Assembly (NCBI RefSeq): GCF_019925205.1
Contig: NC_083566.1
Location: 14,446,001 to 14,510,000, forward strand
Length of the DNA: 64,000 bases
Direction of reading: 5' to 3'
Source of the DNA: Metopolophium dirhodum
Taxonomy: Eukaryota; Arthropoda; Insecta; Hemiptera; Aphididae
Positions 12,201-23,698 of the stretch are shown here, one piece after another (position 1 is the first letter of the stretch; every line of letters begins with the position of its first letter). The notes beneath the pieces are model-generated. The model made no database searches, was not told where the DNA came from, and saw only the letters and a program-made list of their open reading frames with translations. Made by a program: the position numbers and the translations under genes.

Positions 12201-13092
12201 AATAATTGTATTGCTTGTCAAGAAAATTTGTCAGTTTATACTTTATATTCTAAATAACGTTTTTAAATTATATTTTCACCAATCAATCTGATAAAATCAA
12301 AATTATAAATCATACATTAAAAAAATATTGAGATCAGAAGTCATCAGGAATGTTTTGAAAAGATAATTAAAGTATAATGATGATTGTCAATTTTAATAAA
12401 AGATAGGTGCTCAACATAAATGACTAACTTAATTTTCATTGTTAAAAATAAATAAACAAAAAAAATGTAATCAATTTGTCTAGGTATCAATGAACAGTAT
12501 ATTCCATTACTTTGGTTTAAATGTACCTATAAAAATGTTGGGATTATAATTTCGATAAAATCCATTAGTCCATAATAAGTGCCGAGAGTATATTAGCGCT
12601 TGCGTAAAAAGACAAAAGAGAATTAATAAATTGTTTAAAAAATATATTTATTATATAATATGAGTATGTGACCACACGCCATAATGAAATGTTTGCATTG
12701 GACACTTATTGTATATTATATGCAAGAATATACATATTGTTATTGCAATGTGGATGTTTAATAGTTTGAATAAACGGCCTTGTCCACCTAATAATTTTCA
12801 TTAATCCCTTGTCCGTCAACATGGCCCAATGCAAACATTTCGACCTCCACGGTGGCGGTGCAGTGGTTGTTTTCCCAGAGCTTGATGCGAAGGGTCGTAA
12901 AATTTGGCTGACAGAAGACAGCGGTGAACGGTGGGTGGGGGAGTTGGGAGCCCGTTGGGAGGTTGTTGGGATTCAGTGTGGGCAGCGGACGAATACACTG
13001 TCCATTGAAATAATGACCGAAACGCAATAAAAAATAAATGCACGCATAAATAAAACAGTAATAACCTATACACGTCATATTTAAATCATATA
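9244..13092 (-). other. 3' part of the large Ig intron
   Basis: This belongs to the roughly 18.7-kb intron between the two Ig exons. About 9300-9960 is slightly richer in GC, with a gagagagaggg stretch near 9431, and has no convincing exon on either strand. The rest to 12.78 kb is A+T-rich. At 12809-13030 there is a GC-rich islet (separate entry). Confidence 0.6.
12809..13030. other. GC-rich islet with overlapping open frames
   Basis: About 220 bp of clearly higher GC content than the surroundings. The plus strand has a 73-codon frame from 12809. Its inner ATG in tcaacATGGCCC starts MAQCKHFDLHGGGAVVVFPE, and the frame ends at TAA 13028-13030, directly followed by aaaaataaa, which resembles a polyadenylation signal. 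The minus strand is also open over the same bases. I recognise no domain in either. It could be a small nested gene, a retroposed fragment or a conserved regulatory block. Confidence 0.3.
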
Positions 13093-13786
13093 CAGGGTGA
13101 TTCACCAAACATGTTCACTCCCCTCCTATTCCTTAATCGCGTATATCATTATGCGTACCTATATATAATATTGTATAAGCATATTATATATATATATTAT
13201 ATAGGTATTTAAAGGTCATACCTTCAAAAACTCACATATTTTGTGTAAATATGCAGTTAAGTAGTGTCCTGTTGCGAAAAAAAACTATTTTTACGGTAAA
13301 CGTTTAGCGCAGATAATTATTTAAAAATGTATTGATATAATATTTAAGTTTAAATTGAAACGAGTATTTTCTGAGTAATTTTTTTATGGACTTGGGACAT
13401 AATAGTCAATAATACGATAATAGTATAATTATACTATTATAGACATGGATATGAGAGGAGGGGTATTGATTTTACATAAAGTATATAATATATTTAATAT
13501 TTAGTCTAGTAACTATATTCATTAAACATTGTTAATTTTTAAAAATATCATAAAACGCTTATTCAATAATTGATATTGTACACAAGACTAATTTTAAAAT
13601 CACTATAAACCTACTGGGATGTTCCTTCATGGTATAACAAGTCTAAGTACCTATTTACATATTTATTCGAAAATATGGTATTGTATGCCCGCTTGGAAAA
13701 AATGCAAAAATCGGAATTCAAACTTAATACCCACAATATTATATAATTATCATGTGACCGATGACCATGCTTGGTGAATCACTCTG
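13093..13786. mobile_element. Tc1/mariner-type MITE
   Basis: The left end is cagggtgattcaccaaacat. The right end, read on the other strand, is cagagtgattcaccaagcat, so the terminal inverted repeats match over about 21 bp with two differences. TA dinucleotides flank both ends (13091-13092 and 13787-13788), the target duplication expected of Tc1/mariner transposition. The 694-bp interior has no transposase open frame, so this is a non-autonomous copy. It sits inside the Ig intron. Confidence 0.75.
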
Positions 13787-13839
13787 TATGTAATATATAC
13801 GTAGGTACCTATAGATAATATATATTTATTTACTGACGC

Positions 13840-14480
13840 CGCAGCATATTTTATAAACATGGACGGCCATAATATCTGGTGTTGGCCGGCAGAGCGGGCG
13901 CTCGGACATTAATAAAATATTAACCACGTTCGTCACGTCTATTCGGATTGAAATATATTCGAGATTAATGTGCGTCCGCGTGTCAGTGTTAGGTATGTGC
14001 GCGTATAATAAATACGTGTAAGTGTATATTGTACACGAGCTGTAACTGCAGCCACATCACCACCGCCGGCACCGCGTAAATCCATAATAATATAATATAA
14101 TATAACGTGATACGAAAGGGTATTTATTATATTATACGCCCGCAAAGGTTGCGGGGAACGGTTCTTCCTCTGCCACCGGCCTCGGCGTGCCACTGCGGCG
14201 AGTGCCGACAATGCGTGGTTGTATTATGCAATAAAGGTTTCGACTTTCAAAAATGCCAGTTATTCCCGGAGATAAACGGTCGCGTCAACCCTCCCCCCCC
14301 CCCCCCCCCCAAGCGCCGGCCGCTTTCGTATTATCGCGTGCATTATAATATTATTTCGAAACTTCGCAGAGTGCCGACCTATAATAGCGCCGATGCGCCG
14401 ATACCGGACAATAATGCGCTGTCGAGTCGTGTCCGCGCGGTTGTATTCGCACCTGTTTATAGAAAAGAATAGGTGAGATG
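13840..14480. promoter_or_regulatory. CpG-rich block inside the Ig intron
   Basis: This stretch is much richer in G+C and CpG than the rest of the window, with runs such as ggccggcagagcgggcgctc (near 13883), gccgccggcaccgcg-like sequence near 14060, and gccgatgcgccgataccgg near 14388. Open frames exist on both strands because stop codons are rare here, but none shows a domain. In an A+T-rich insect genome, a CpG-rich block in an intron suggests a promoter, enhancer or the start of a nested transcript. The function is inference only. Confidence 0.35.
14293..14310. repeat. Poly-C tract
   Basis: A run of 18 C bases inside the CpG-rich block. Its length is likely unstable in copying and in assembly. 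Confidence 0.9.
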
Positions 14481-15169
14481 CGTATGTTTTAATCAACCCT
14501 CTTGGGCAGGTAGGTACTTTATACAATCGCGCTTTTAGTGTATCCCTCGTAATTATCTATGTATAATATAATAATATTACTTAGATGGATAGTTAATTTA
14601 TAATTTAATATAATACATTATTATTTATATGAAACGAATCAACAACGGGTAAATAGGAATAAAACGTTATAAAGCTATTATATTGTCACCGCAGCATAAT
14701 ATAGAATAGGAGTTTTTTTTTCTTAAAGTTTTAATTTATCGATAAACCCAAATAAGTATCTAGACAATCCAAATATTATAGTATAAGACAGTAGTATACG
14801 TATTAGGTAATATACTAATGTATTATTATGATTAACATTGAATTAAGACCAAGAAAACAATAATTTTATTAAAAAATTGCTTTATTCATTGAGTAAATTC
14901 AGTAAGAAAATTAGTAAAATATAAAACAAACACGATTCAATGATGAATCAAGAACCATACATTATAATATTATTATCATAAAATAATAATAATATATTTT
15001 GTTTTTCGAAAACCCAAGTTATAATATTATGCTGAAGTTTCTCCGTTGGGATGTTCTTCAATCTGTGAATCGTATACTTACTTTTTCTCTCTAGGCATCA
15101 TATTCAAATATTATTGAGTTATTTTCATTTATTTTAACAGATAGTAAAATGTGCAATAAAACATATTTA
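14481..15169. other. A+T-rich intron sequence
   Basis: No gene, repeat family or structure recognised before the SINE at 15170. Confidence 0.55.
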
Positions 15170-15465
15170 GGGGGACGAGGTGGCTGAGCGGTCTAACGCG
15201 ACGTATTCGGCACAGCCGGTCTGAGTTCGATCCTCGACCACCGGGCGGCATTTTTCTCCGTGCAAGTCACGGTGTCCGGAGAACAAGAGCCGCCATCCCC
15301 CCCCCCCCCCCACCCGGGGCATGGCAGAAACCTACGGGTGCCCCATTAGAAATTCTGCCAAAACACAACACACACGTGTACCAACCTACCCAATTTAAAA
15401 ACCTACAGTGCCCTCCCCCACACCCAATGACCAATGTTGCCGCGGGTTACCCAATAAAAAAAAAA
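15170..15465 (+). mobile_element. tRNA-derived SINE with perfect target duplication
   Basis: The head carries an A box in aggtggctgagcggtctaac and a B box in tgagttcgatcctcg, followed by the shared body ggcggcatttttctccgtgc and cacggtgtccggagaac, a C-run near 15298-15310, and an A-run tail. The 12-bp repeat aaaacatattta flanks it exactly at 15158-15169 and 15466-15477. This is the same family as the copies at 8350, 47595 and 50079, but its 3' tail (gttgccgcgggttacccaat) differs more from theirs. Confidence 0.88.
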
Positions 15466-15477
15466 AAAACATATTTA

Positions 15478-18400
15478 AAATTAAATAAATAAAGTAAGAT
15501 ATGATAGAATTAATCAAAAATTGAAAGGTACAATAAATTACATACATTTAATATATTTTGTTTGGTTTAGGTAAAGATCATATCGACAATATTTATAACT
15601 CAAGGTTAGATTTCGGTGATCTTATTTTTTTACCAGAAGGGATTGTCAGTATAAATAATTTTAATATAATTGACAGCTACTGAACAGACAAGCATTGCAT
15701 TAATCATATTTTAAGTCATTATATTATACTTGTTAAATTTGAAAAACTGAAGTATGATTTGGTGTGTTTTAACATTTTTTTTATCTGAATCATTATTTTA
15801 GGTTACGGTCACTGATCAGTAGTTTGTGAAATGGTTTAATCACTAAATAATTCACAGTGAATTTGATGAAGCTTAGTCAATTAATTATGAGTTGACGAGA
15901 ATATTTTTGCTTGAAATCATTAAATTACCATAAACAAACAAATATGAATAATTAATCATATCATAATTTTATCAAGCTTGCGTTTTTTTATTGAAAACCT
16001 ATCCTTTTCCTGTAATTTTAATTGATTTGAAGTAAAATAATAACTAGGAGTGATAATATAAAAACATTATATAGGTCATGAATTGGTCAAATTACGTTTT
16101 TATAGAACCAGGGTCTCTAATTTTCTATAAAGTATTACAACAATTAACAATCAATGCAGTGAACATGATATAATTGACAATTAAAAATTTAAATAATATA
16201 TGAACAGATTAAGAATACGATTCATCATCAGACATAGACTAGAATAAATGTTTAATACAATTTTAATTGAATTTTTAATGTCACTGTTTCATTTATTATT
16301 GTTTTCAATGTAATTGTGTAAGTGTTTTATATGTACATGTTGAACAAAATGTAACACATTTTTAAAGTGTGAGTCCAGACCTTTTAGTAAAATAAATTTA
16401 GTTTTCGTTCCTTTTGTAATCATTATTTTACGTAGAAATAATATACATTTTCTGCTTCGCACCTGTTCATGACCCGCTTTAACAAAATGGGATTTAAAGT
16501 TATAGCCTTGTATAAAACATAATAACTTGCAGACCATACGTGCATCTGGGGCTACAGTGCTATACTCCCCCTCCACCCCGTATTTTCTTGTTTTGCCTAA
16601 CGACAAGTCCATACTATTTTTCATATGGCCACATGACCCTGGTAACTGGTAAGCCCTCTGCTAAAGCCACATGTAATATTTCGGTTTTTTGTTGATATAT
16701 TTCCTTGTTATTATTTTCTTGAATATTACGAGCCTCTGGGGAGAAAAATACGGAAGAAACGTAAGTATGGCAAAAATAATTTATTTATGAAGTGAGATAC
16801 GATTAATTATTATGTAAGCTATATATTTTTTTTCTACGGTAAATGATAATTATAACAACGATCATTAATATAAAATAATAATAAAAAGAAAATAACACTT
16901 TTTTAGGCTTATTTATATACTTCTTACTTTACAAAGTATTGTATTAAGATACTTTGACTTGCTAATACTTGTGTCTTGTAGTCCAGGCTCCTGGTTACAT
17001 AGGTACATCAAGCGACAGACATAAATTTAACATATTACTATTTGAATCATAATGGATAAGATATTATAAGTCTAGTTTACACATGTATTATTCAGCCTTC
17101 TGCTGAAATGCAAAACTTTTATCACATTATTAAAGTAAATAATTAAAATGTATATTTTATTAAATTGAATTGCCTATTATTAAATTATAAGCTAGGAGGA
17201 TTTTCCAACTGATCTCTCTGATAGCCAACCCCCTAGAGCGTTTTCTCCAAAACACTAATTTATAAAATATTTACTAAACATTTCAATATCTCAATACTTA
17301 TTACCTACTCGGACTGTATTTTTTAATTTATTAGTTTCCAAATAAATTATAGTCAATAAAATAAAACGTAGGTATAATACTTGCTGTAATATACTGTATT
17401 AAGCGATAAACTGCAGTTTAAGTTGTTAGCATATAAAAGAAACCGTTTTCTTTTGTTTGAGAAATAAAAGTTTTAACAACGAATACTTAGATAAATCTAA
17501 GATTATACCAGACTAATAATAGGTAGGTACATGTATTAATTATCTTCTACTTGGTGTGTTGAGCAAATTAGTATTGATATGTCTGAATCAGGTTTTTAAT
17601 TCATCTTTTTTATAACTTATCTATAAATAAATTAGGTACCAAATACAGTGAAGTATATAAATAAATAACTAACCTAATAAATCTAGTTGAAATTATCCTT
17701 TTTGTAAATAGTAATACATAGGCATAATACGTCTATATGCATGTTCATTGGGCCCATTATCTTCTTGAATAGTAAACGAAAATAAAAAATAAAAATATTC
17801 AGAGTCATCCAAATTGATATGATATGGATTTTATGTGTTGAAATCAAATTAATAATAAGTATGAACAACGTTATAGTATTTAGTATTTACATTTTGTTTA
17901 AACTTAATAAAATATATATAAAAATGCGCTTAATTAAAATGTTAGTAAAATAAAAATCTCACTAGAAATTCCGAGAATACTATAAATTTATACAAGTACG
18001 TCGCACAAGATATTATATGAAAACAGCTGACGGTGTACACTTTACACGTAAGATGGAAGTCGTTAGGTACAGGCATCAGATTATAGGAGAGAATAAAAGA
18101 ATAATAAAAAAAAATTAAAGTACCCAGTATTACTCTCTAACCAACCATAGTCACTGCATCAGGAACACACTAAGGTTTTTTTTTTTAAATGGCGACTTGA
18201 ATCTTGAAAGCAGAGCTTTATAGAAAGGCCCCATTTCATAATAATGGATATGGTTTTAAGACAATTTGCGTGATTTTTAATAAATTCACGTATACATATT
18301 TCATTGTTTCGAGATATTTTTAATGGACAATTTGAGATCTTTAGAGTTGTTCTTCTTAGCCAGAATTCAAATGAAATATTAAAATATTTACAAACAGTGT

Positions 18401-18899
18401 GACAGAAAGCAGTGGTGTTTGATGTTTAAATTGTTTATCCAATCCACTACAGTGCGTTATACAACTTTAATATTATGTCTCATCGTTTGTATATTTTATT
18501 CAATTATTAAATAACTTTTTGACTTTGGCTGCTTAGCGTTTATATGAAAAATAAGTCGGATAATATTACTAAACTGTACCGTTAATATATTCTATATATT
18601 GTATTAAAATAATTACAAAAGAAAAAATAAGTAAAAATGATTTAAAAAAAAGTTGTAGTTGCTTAAATCGCATACCCACTCTTTTGAGTATATACTTACC
18701 TACTTTCATTATGTAGTGCATTCAGTGAGATTTCTGTATAGTAAAATACAGTTTCTGCGCTTTATTGAAAAATAATCATATTACAATGCCAGCAACATTT
18801 TAAATCCTTTTGGCCATTATTAGTTTGCAACTTGAAAATTGATATACAATAGTATGAATATATTGATAATTAATTTAAAAATATAATAATCACATTCAA
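15478..18899. other. Intron sequence, no recognised genes
   Basis: Mostly A+T-rich. A minus-strand frame of 111 codons at 16624-16289 has no domain I recognise and no splice context, and its surroundings (16380-16740) are somewhat richer in GC, perhaps an old transposon piece. Nothing else is supportable. Confidence 0.5.
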
Positions 18900-18907
18900 C
18901 AAAGAAC

Positions 18908-19192
18908 CTTAGATCATATACTATGGACGGAGGAGCCACAGCGTATTAAATAAATACAAAAAAACGTTGCCGATATAGCGACGAGTTACTGAATTAGGTG
19001 GTCGATATGTGCTTGCGCAACGCGACTTCTTGCATATTTATCCACAGATACCTATTGTACCTATGGATAATTATGCGAGGAGTTGTATTGTGCTTGCGCA
19101 TATAAGCACATTGATCACCTAATTCGGTGACTCGTCGCTATATCGGCAATAAAATCATACGCTGTAGCTCCAGCCATAGTATATGATCTAAG
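18908..19192. mobile_element. hAT-type foldback MITE with perfect 8-bp duplication
   Basis: The element starts cttagatcatatactatgg and ends with its exact reverse complement, ccatagtatatgatctaag. The octamer caaagaac flanks it on both sides (18900-18907 and 19193-19200), the 8-bp target duplication of hAT transposons. The inverted symmetry continues inward: gccgatatagcgacgagt and actcgtcgctatatcggc are also complementary, so most of the 285 bp can fold into one long hairpin. There is no coding capacity. The clean ends suggest a fairly recent insertion. Confidence 0.88.
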
Positions 19193-19200
19193 CAAAGAAC

Positions 19201-20735
19201 AGACTAAACTATTTATCAAGGCATTAACATATAGATTATAATAATATGTACCCACACCATTCCATTGAAGAAGCATGACGTATAGAGCAATGAGCAACCC
19301 TATAATACTATGTATTTTTTTAAATATTAACATATTTTGAATGATTACGTTATGCATTGTTAGTTGGGGCATTTTTGATTCAATATATTATTAAATTGCG
19401 TTTAGCAAAGTATCCAAAGTAATATTTAATATTATAAATATTAATTTTTTATTTAATCCTTTAGCTTCAGTTACAGAGTTTATTAGCATTGCAATTACAA
19501 TTTTAATTAAAATAATATTATTTTTTCTTATGCTTATTTTCCTGTACCTATATATATTATGCAGCTAGTCAAGTATATAGTGTATTGTTGAATTGTTCTC
19601 TCCTCTTTGTTCCTCATTTTACCGACACTTGATTATTATGTGTGGTTTTCGTTTGCTGTGTTCAGCATGTTAAATTTGAAGAAGGTTCTTTTTTGGACAT
19701 CAAGTAGCCATGTGTTATTTTAGTATGACCATTTTCAATCTATTTATTACAGCTTCATATTTTATGTTGTTATAAATCGATAATTTACCGGTAAATAACC
19801 TAATTCTATGAATATTGCTTAGTCGTTAGTCTTGTTTTTTCAACAATATGGCCGCTTCTAGAAGGCACGTATTATTTATACAGCGTTTGTTTGCTTGTTT
19901 ATTTTTTCTATATATGTTTTTAGGGTTTCTTTTGAAGCCACGTCTGATTCTTTTCATTACCTTGTATGCCTTATTATGTAGCCAATAATCTGTGAAACAG
20001 ATTTTTTTTATTCAATAAATTTATTAAACTATTTTATTTTTCTTATGAAAACGTCTCCAAGCTTGTAATATTTTTTGAATTTTTAGACTGAATATGCTGA
20101 ACAAATCATTGAGGATTGAACAAAAATTGGTTTTTTACATTTGAAATAAATTATAGATATGTAGAACTGGGCGATGGCTTTTATACGGAGAGATTATCAC
20201 ATTTTCACATTTTTTTTTTTAAAATTAACGTCGTATTTTTTGAGGTTATCACTTTGTTGACTTTTCCATCGGATTTAGATGCGTAATGTAGATTTCAGTA
20301 TAGTTAATATATTTGTATTTACTTTTTGTAAATAATATATGTATAAGTTTCTTAATGAGTATGATTTTTTTTTAAAGAACTTACATCAGTGTTTATATCG
20401 ACGACCTAGTCCCACACGCAAGTTTTGTATTTATTTTAATTTATAATATGTTACTCAAGTTAAGTTTATAATTGTTTATTATTTGTTTTATATATTATTT
20501 TGATACATTTCTGGGCTGAAAGTGTGTGATGTATGATAGAATTATGTTCATTTTCCATATGTGTAGGGAAGGTTCACCAGACATTGTGTATATATTTTCA
20601 ACATTCAAGTGGAATTAGGTTAGAAAACATCAATTGAACTATATAAGTTTCTGTTGTGCATCAGATCTAAAAATTTTAATGAGGATGTCTGTGCTGATGA
20701 AGTAGTACAGATGAAATCTAATTATGTCAGAATTA
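19201..20735. other. A+T-rich intron sequence
   Basis: No gene or repeat recognised. The last few hundred bases may belong to the repeat copy that follows. Confidence 0.5.
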
Positions 20736-21119
20736 TTTTAGATTCTGAGCGAAGTGATGAGTGTATTGATTTCGTAATAATGCGTGTGTTTTTTTGTCTG
20801 TCGTTACCTTTTGGGGCATTAAAAATGATTCAATTTTCAACTTTAGGGATGGTTTTTAGAAATAGAAAATTGAATCTAGTTGGTACTTTTGGGGAGTCAA
20901 AAGTACTTTTCAATATAACAGGAAAAAACAAAAATGGTAATTTTTACGCAAAAGTATAGGTACAACAAAATTGACTGTTTTATTTATTGGTGTAACTAAT
21001 ATCATAAAATATACTTAGTAATATACACTGACAGACCGTCTACGATCAGAACTGTTTTTCGTATGCAATGATTTATCATTGAATTCAAATTTATCACATC
21101 AATTACAGTGACTTACTCA
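20736..21119. repeat. Copy of the gattctgag interspersed family
   Basis: It begins ttttagattctgagcgaagt and continues gtgtattgatttcgtaataa. It ends with atcagaactgtttttcgtat and gcaatgatttatcattgaattc, both recognisable blocks of the family seen at 34502, 43189, 49575 and 61987. The open frame 20654-20959 runs through it and is a by-product of the repeat. Confidence 0.65.
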
Positions 21120-23552
21120 ATAACGAGGTTCACTCAACACTTATTCAATGGTAGAGTAGTTTATCCTACTTTCCCCAATTTTTTTTTTTAATTTTTCAAT
21201 CGTAATATGCTACTGCTACAATATTTAAAACCTACCAATTAAAGTAGTATTGTGACAAACCAATTATTTTTAATACCTACTATTAATAATATAATCATAA
21301 CTGAGAGTGGGACTATCTAATTATTGTCTAATATTAATATCCCCAAATCTAAGTCAAACGTATTGATTTGCCTATAGAAAGATATTACCACACCTTTAGC
21401 ATAGAGAAAACCTATATGGTGCCACTAAATACCATGTAACAGGGTAACCGAACTAGGTGAGAATAAGCATACTTCCGTTTAACAGCGCCCCGCAAAGAAA
21501 AATAAATTAATCAATTTTATCAAGAAACGAGATGTATGAAATAGCACATCGTTTTCACTTATAAAGTAAATTTAAGTAATTTTAAGTTCATTTTGACAGT
21601 CTTAAATTAAATTGTACAAATTAAATATAATATACACAATTATTTTATTCAATATTTATTAATGTTATTTCGAATGTAACGTTTGCTAATACTATCCAAA
21701 TTTGATATGAAACACTGTTACGTTTTATAGTAAAAATGTAATTTAATGTCAAAATCAAAATATAATAACAACTTAGTAACTTACTATTTCGAATCTATTC
21801 TATTAGAGTAACGGTTTGATTGAATAACTATTTGTAAGTTGATGAAACTATTTATTATTAAATAACAACATTTAGTACTTATGATTAAAATTACTGGAAT
21901 AATATTATGATGATTAGTGAATATAACCGTTGCATATTATTATATAAAATTATATTTTATTAAACAAGATTAACATCGATGAAATCATCGTGATATTTAA
22001 TGTGTAAGATTCACGTAGAATCAGTGAATCATTGACTAACCATCAAATTGATCGTGAAGACAGCTGTCGTGAGGTGACTAATGATTTAGGATAGTGAACG
22101 ACTGTGGCTGACTAACGTGTAAGTACAGAAGTTTAGAAGCGAATGAAATGAAAAATGTTTGCCTTTAGTTTAAGCTATCCCAGTTTTCTAGTAAATCATC
22201 TAGCCTTATCCAAAAACATTTCGGTAATTTTTTTCTGTCGTTTTCACACTTACTCGTATAAAATATATTTATTTATTTTCTCATTATTCCGTTCTGCAAA
22301 TACCTTGTTTCATACATATCTAAAGTATAAAATATAACGCATCACTATAATATTCTTGAACCGTGTTTTATATTATAATCTCGATATAAACAAATTTTGA
22401 GTATAATTGTAACAAATGTATGGAAGTATCAAATTTGTGGGGTGACGATGACGTGATGTAGTGGTTCCGAAAATAATACAATTATAATTTCAGGATATAC
22501 GCGCTATACGCATGTATAAACGAAATGCCCCACTTTTATTTGGCTTATGAAATTTATTGTTTAGGAAAATGAAAAATGGGAGGATCAATTAATGGCACTT
22601 ATTGTTTTTGTGTACAAATTGATATTACATCGTAATATTGATATTAATATTGTATTAATAAATTTAATAAAATAAATAATTTTCAAATGGCTGAAAAATA
22701 GGAAGATTGGAAAAAATATTATATAATTCAAATATAAAACTATATGTTATGTACTTACAATGATATAAAAATATTATAACTTAAAGTCTATCATATATAT
22801 GACCATATTATACTATGGTTTATAGTGATTTATAATGATTTGAACAATTGGATAAGTACAATTAATATAAAATTATAACGATAGCTTTTTTACTCAATAT
22901 TATCACGTGCAACGCACATTAATTCATTATTACTATAATTAAATAATAATTCATTCCATCATATTTGGTAGATATGTATATGTATATTTTGTTAATATAG
23001 GTACTGGTAATATTAAAGCATTTTATCATTATACCTACGAAATATTTTATTTATTTAATTTAAACAAAATTAATGAAACATGACATATAATATGCAACAA
23101 ATAACTGAAATATAATGTACAACAATCAGTTTTAATATATTAAAACAAAATATCACTTGCATATTAGTTCCTATTTTAAAATTGATATAATATCAGTATT
23201 GATCAATATAAAAATAAATTGCATGTTAATAATTTATGTTTTAAATGGACATTAAAATCGTTTTAAATAACGTTTAATGTGAAAAGTTGTTTAAAAAATA
23301 TAATATTGTTCCACAATATAATACAAATGTTAAATTATTAAGTTAGCGACGTAAAATATAGACTTAATAGTATTTTTAATAATGCAAGAATTCTCTAGAA
23401 AGGATATTGATTCCTCAATAACCAACCATTCGTAAAACGTAATATTATATACTTATATCAAACACCCGTCTGTGCATTATTGCTTCGATTATTAACAACT
23501 TTTTCTTTTGTTTTTTTTCTCTTGTTCGCTGTTTAATACTTTAACACGTACA
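21120..23552. other. A+T-rich intron sequence
   Basis: Nothing recognised apart from short palindromic A+T runs and a locally GC-richer patch near 22030-22120 without open frames of note. Confidence 0.55.
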
Positions 23553-23698
23553 TTATAACGGTCTAACTACGTAGTAACCGTCATCTAGTAAAACGTTGCA
23601 TTTAATCCCAGGAGAACCGCTCATCATTTTAACTCTCGGTATACCTTTCTCCACTTCAACCATTACACGTATTTTGACCCTGCGTTCATCTAAATCAT
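23553..23698 (-). CDS. Candidate alternative 3' terminal exon in the Ig intron
   Basis: On the minus strand a good acceptor (ggttttttttttaag|ATGATT) is followed by an open frame, after two bases, of 47 residues to a TAA at 23555-23553. The peptide starts DLDERRVKIRVMVEVEKG and includes SGSPGIKCNVLLDDGYYVV, with alternating hydrophobic residues that suggest beta strands. The first Ig exon (28081-27908) leaves one base, and G+AT gives Asp, so splicing onto this segment is in frame. The product would be a protein ending early with a replaced second Ig half. The phase match alone has a one-in-three chance of being accidental. It might instead be the last exon of a nested gene or a decayed transposon frame. 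Confidence 0.4.

Noticed and set aside
15170..15245. A functional tRNA gene
   Set aside because: A and B boxes are present but the acceptor stem and anticodon arm do not fold as a tRNA, and the body, tail and target duplication show a SINE.
16289..16624. Minus-strand frame of 111 codons
   Set aside because: No domain, no splice sites and no similarity to other parts of the window; left as unexplained open sequence.
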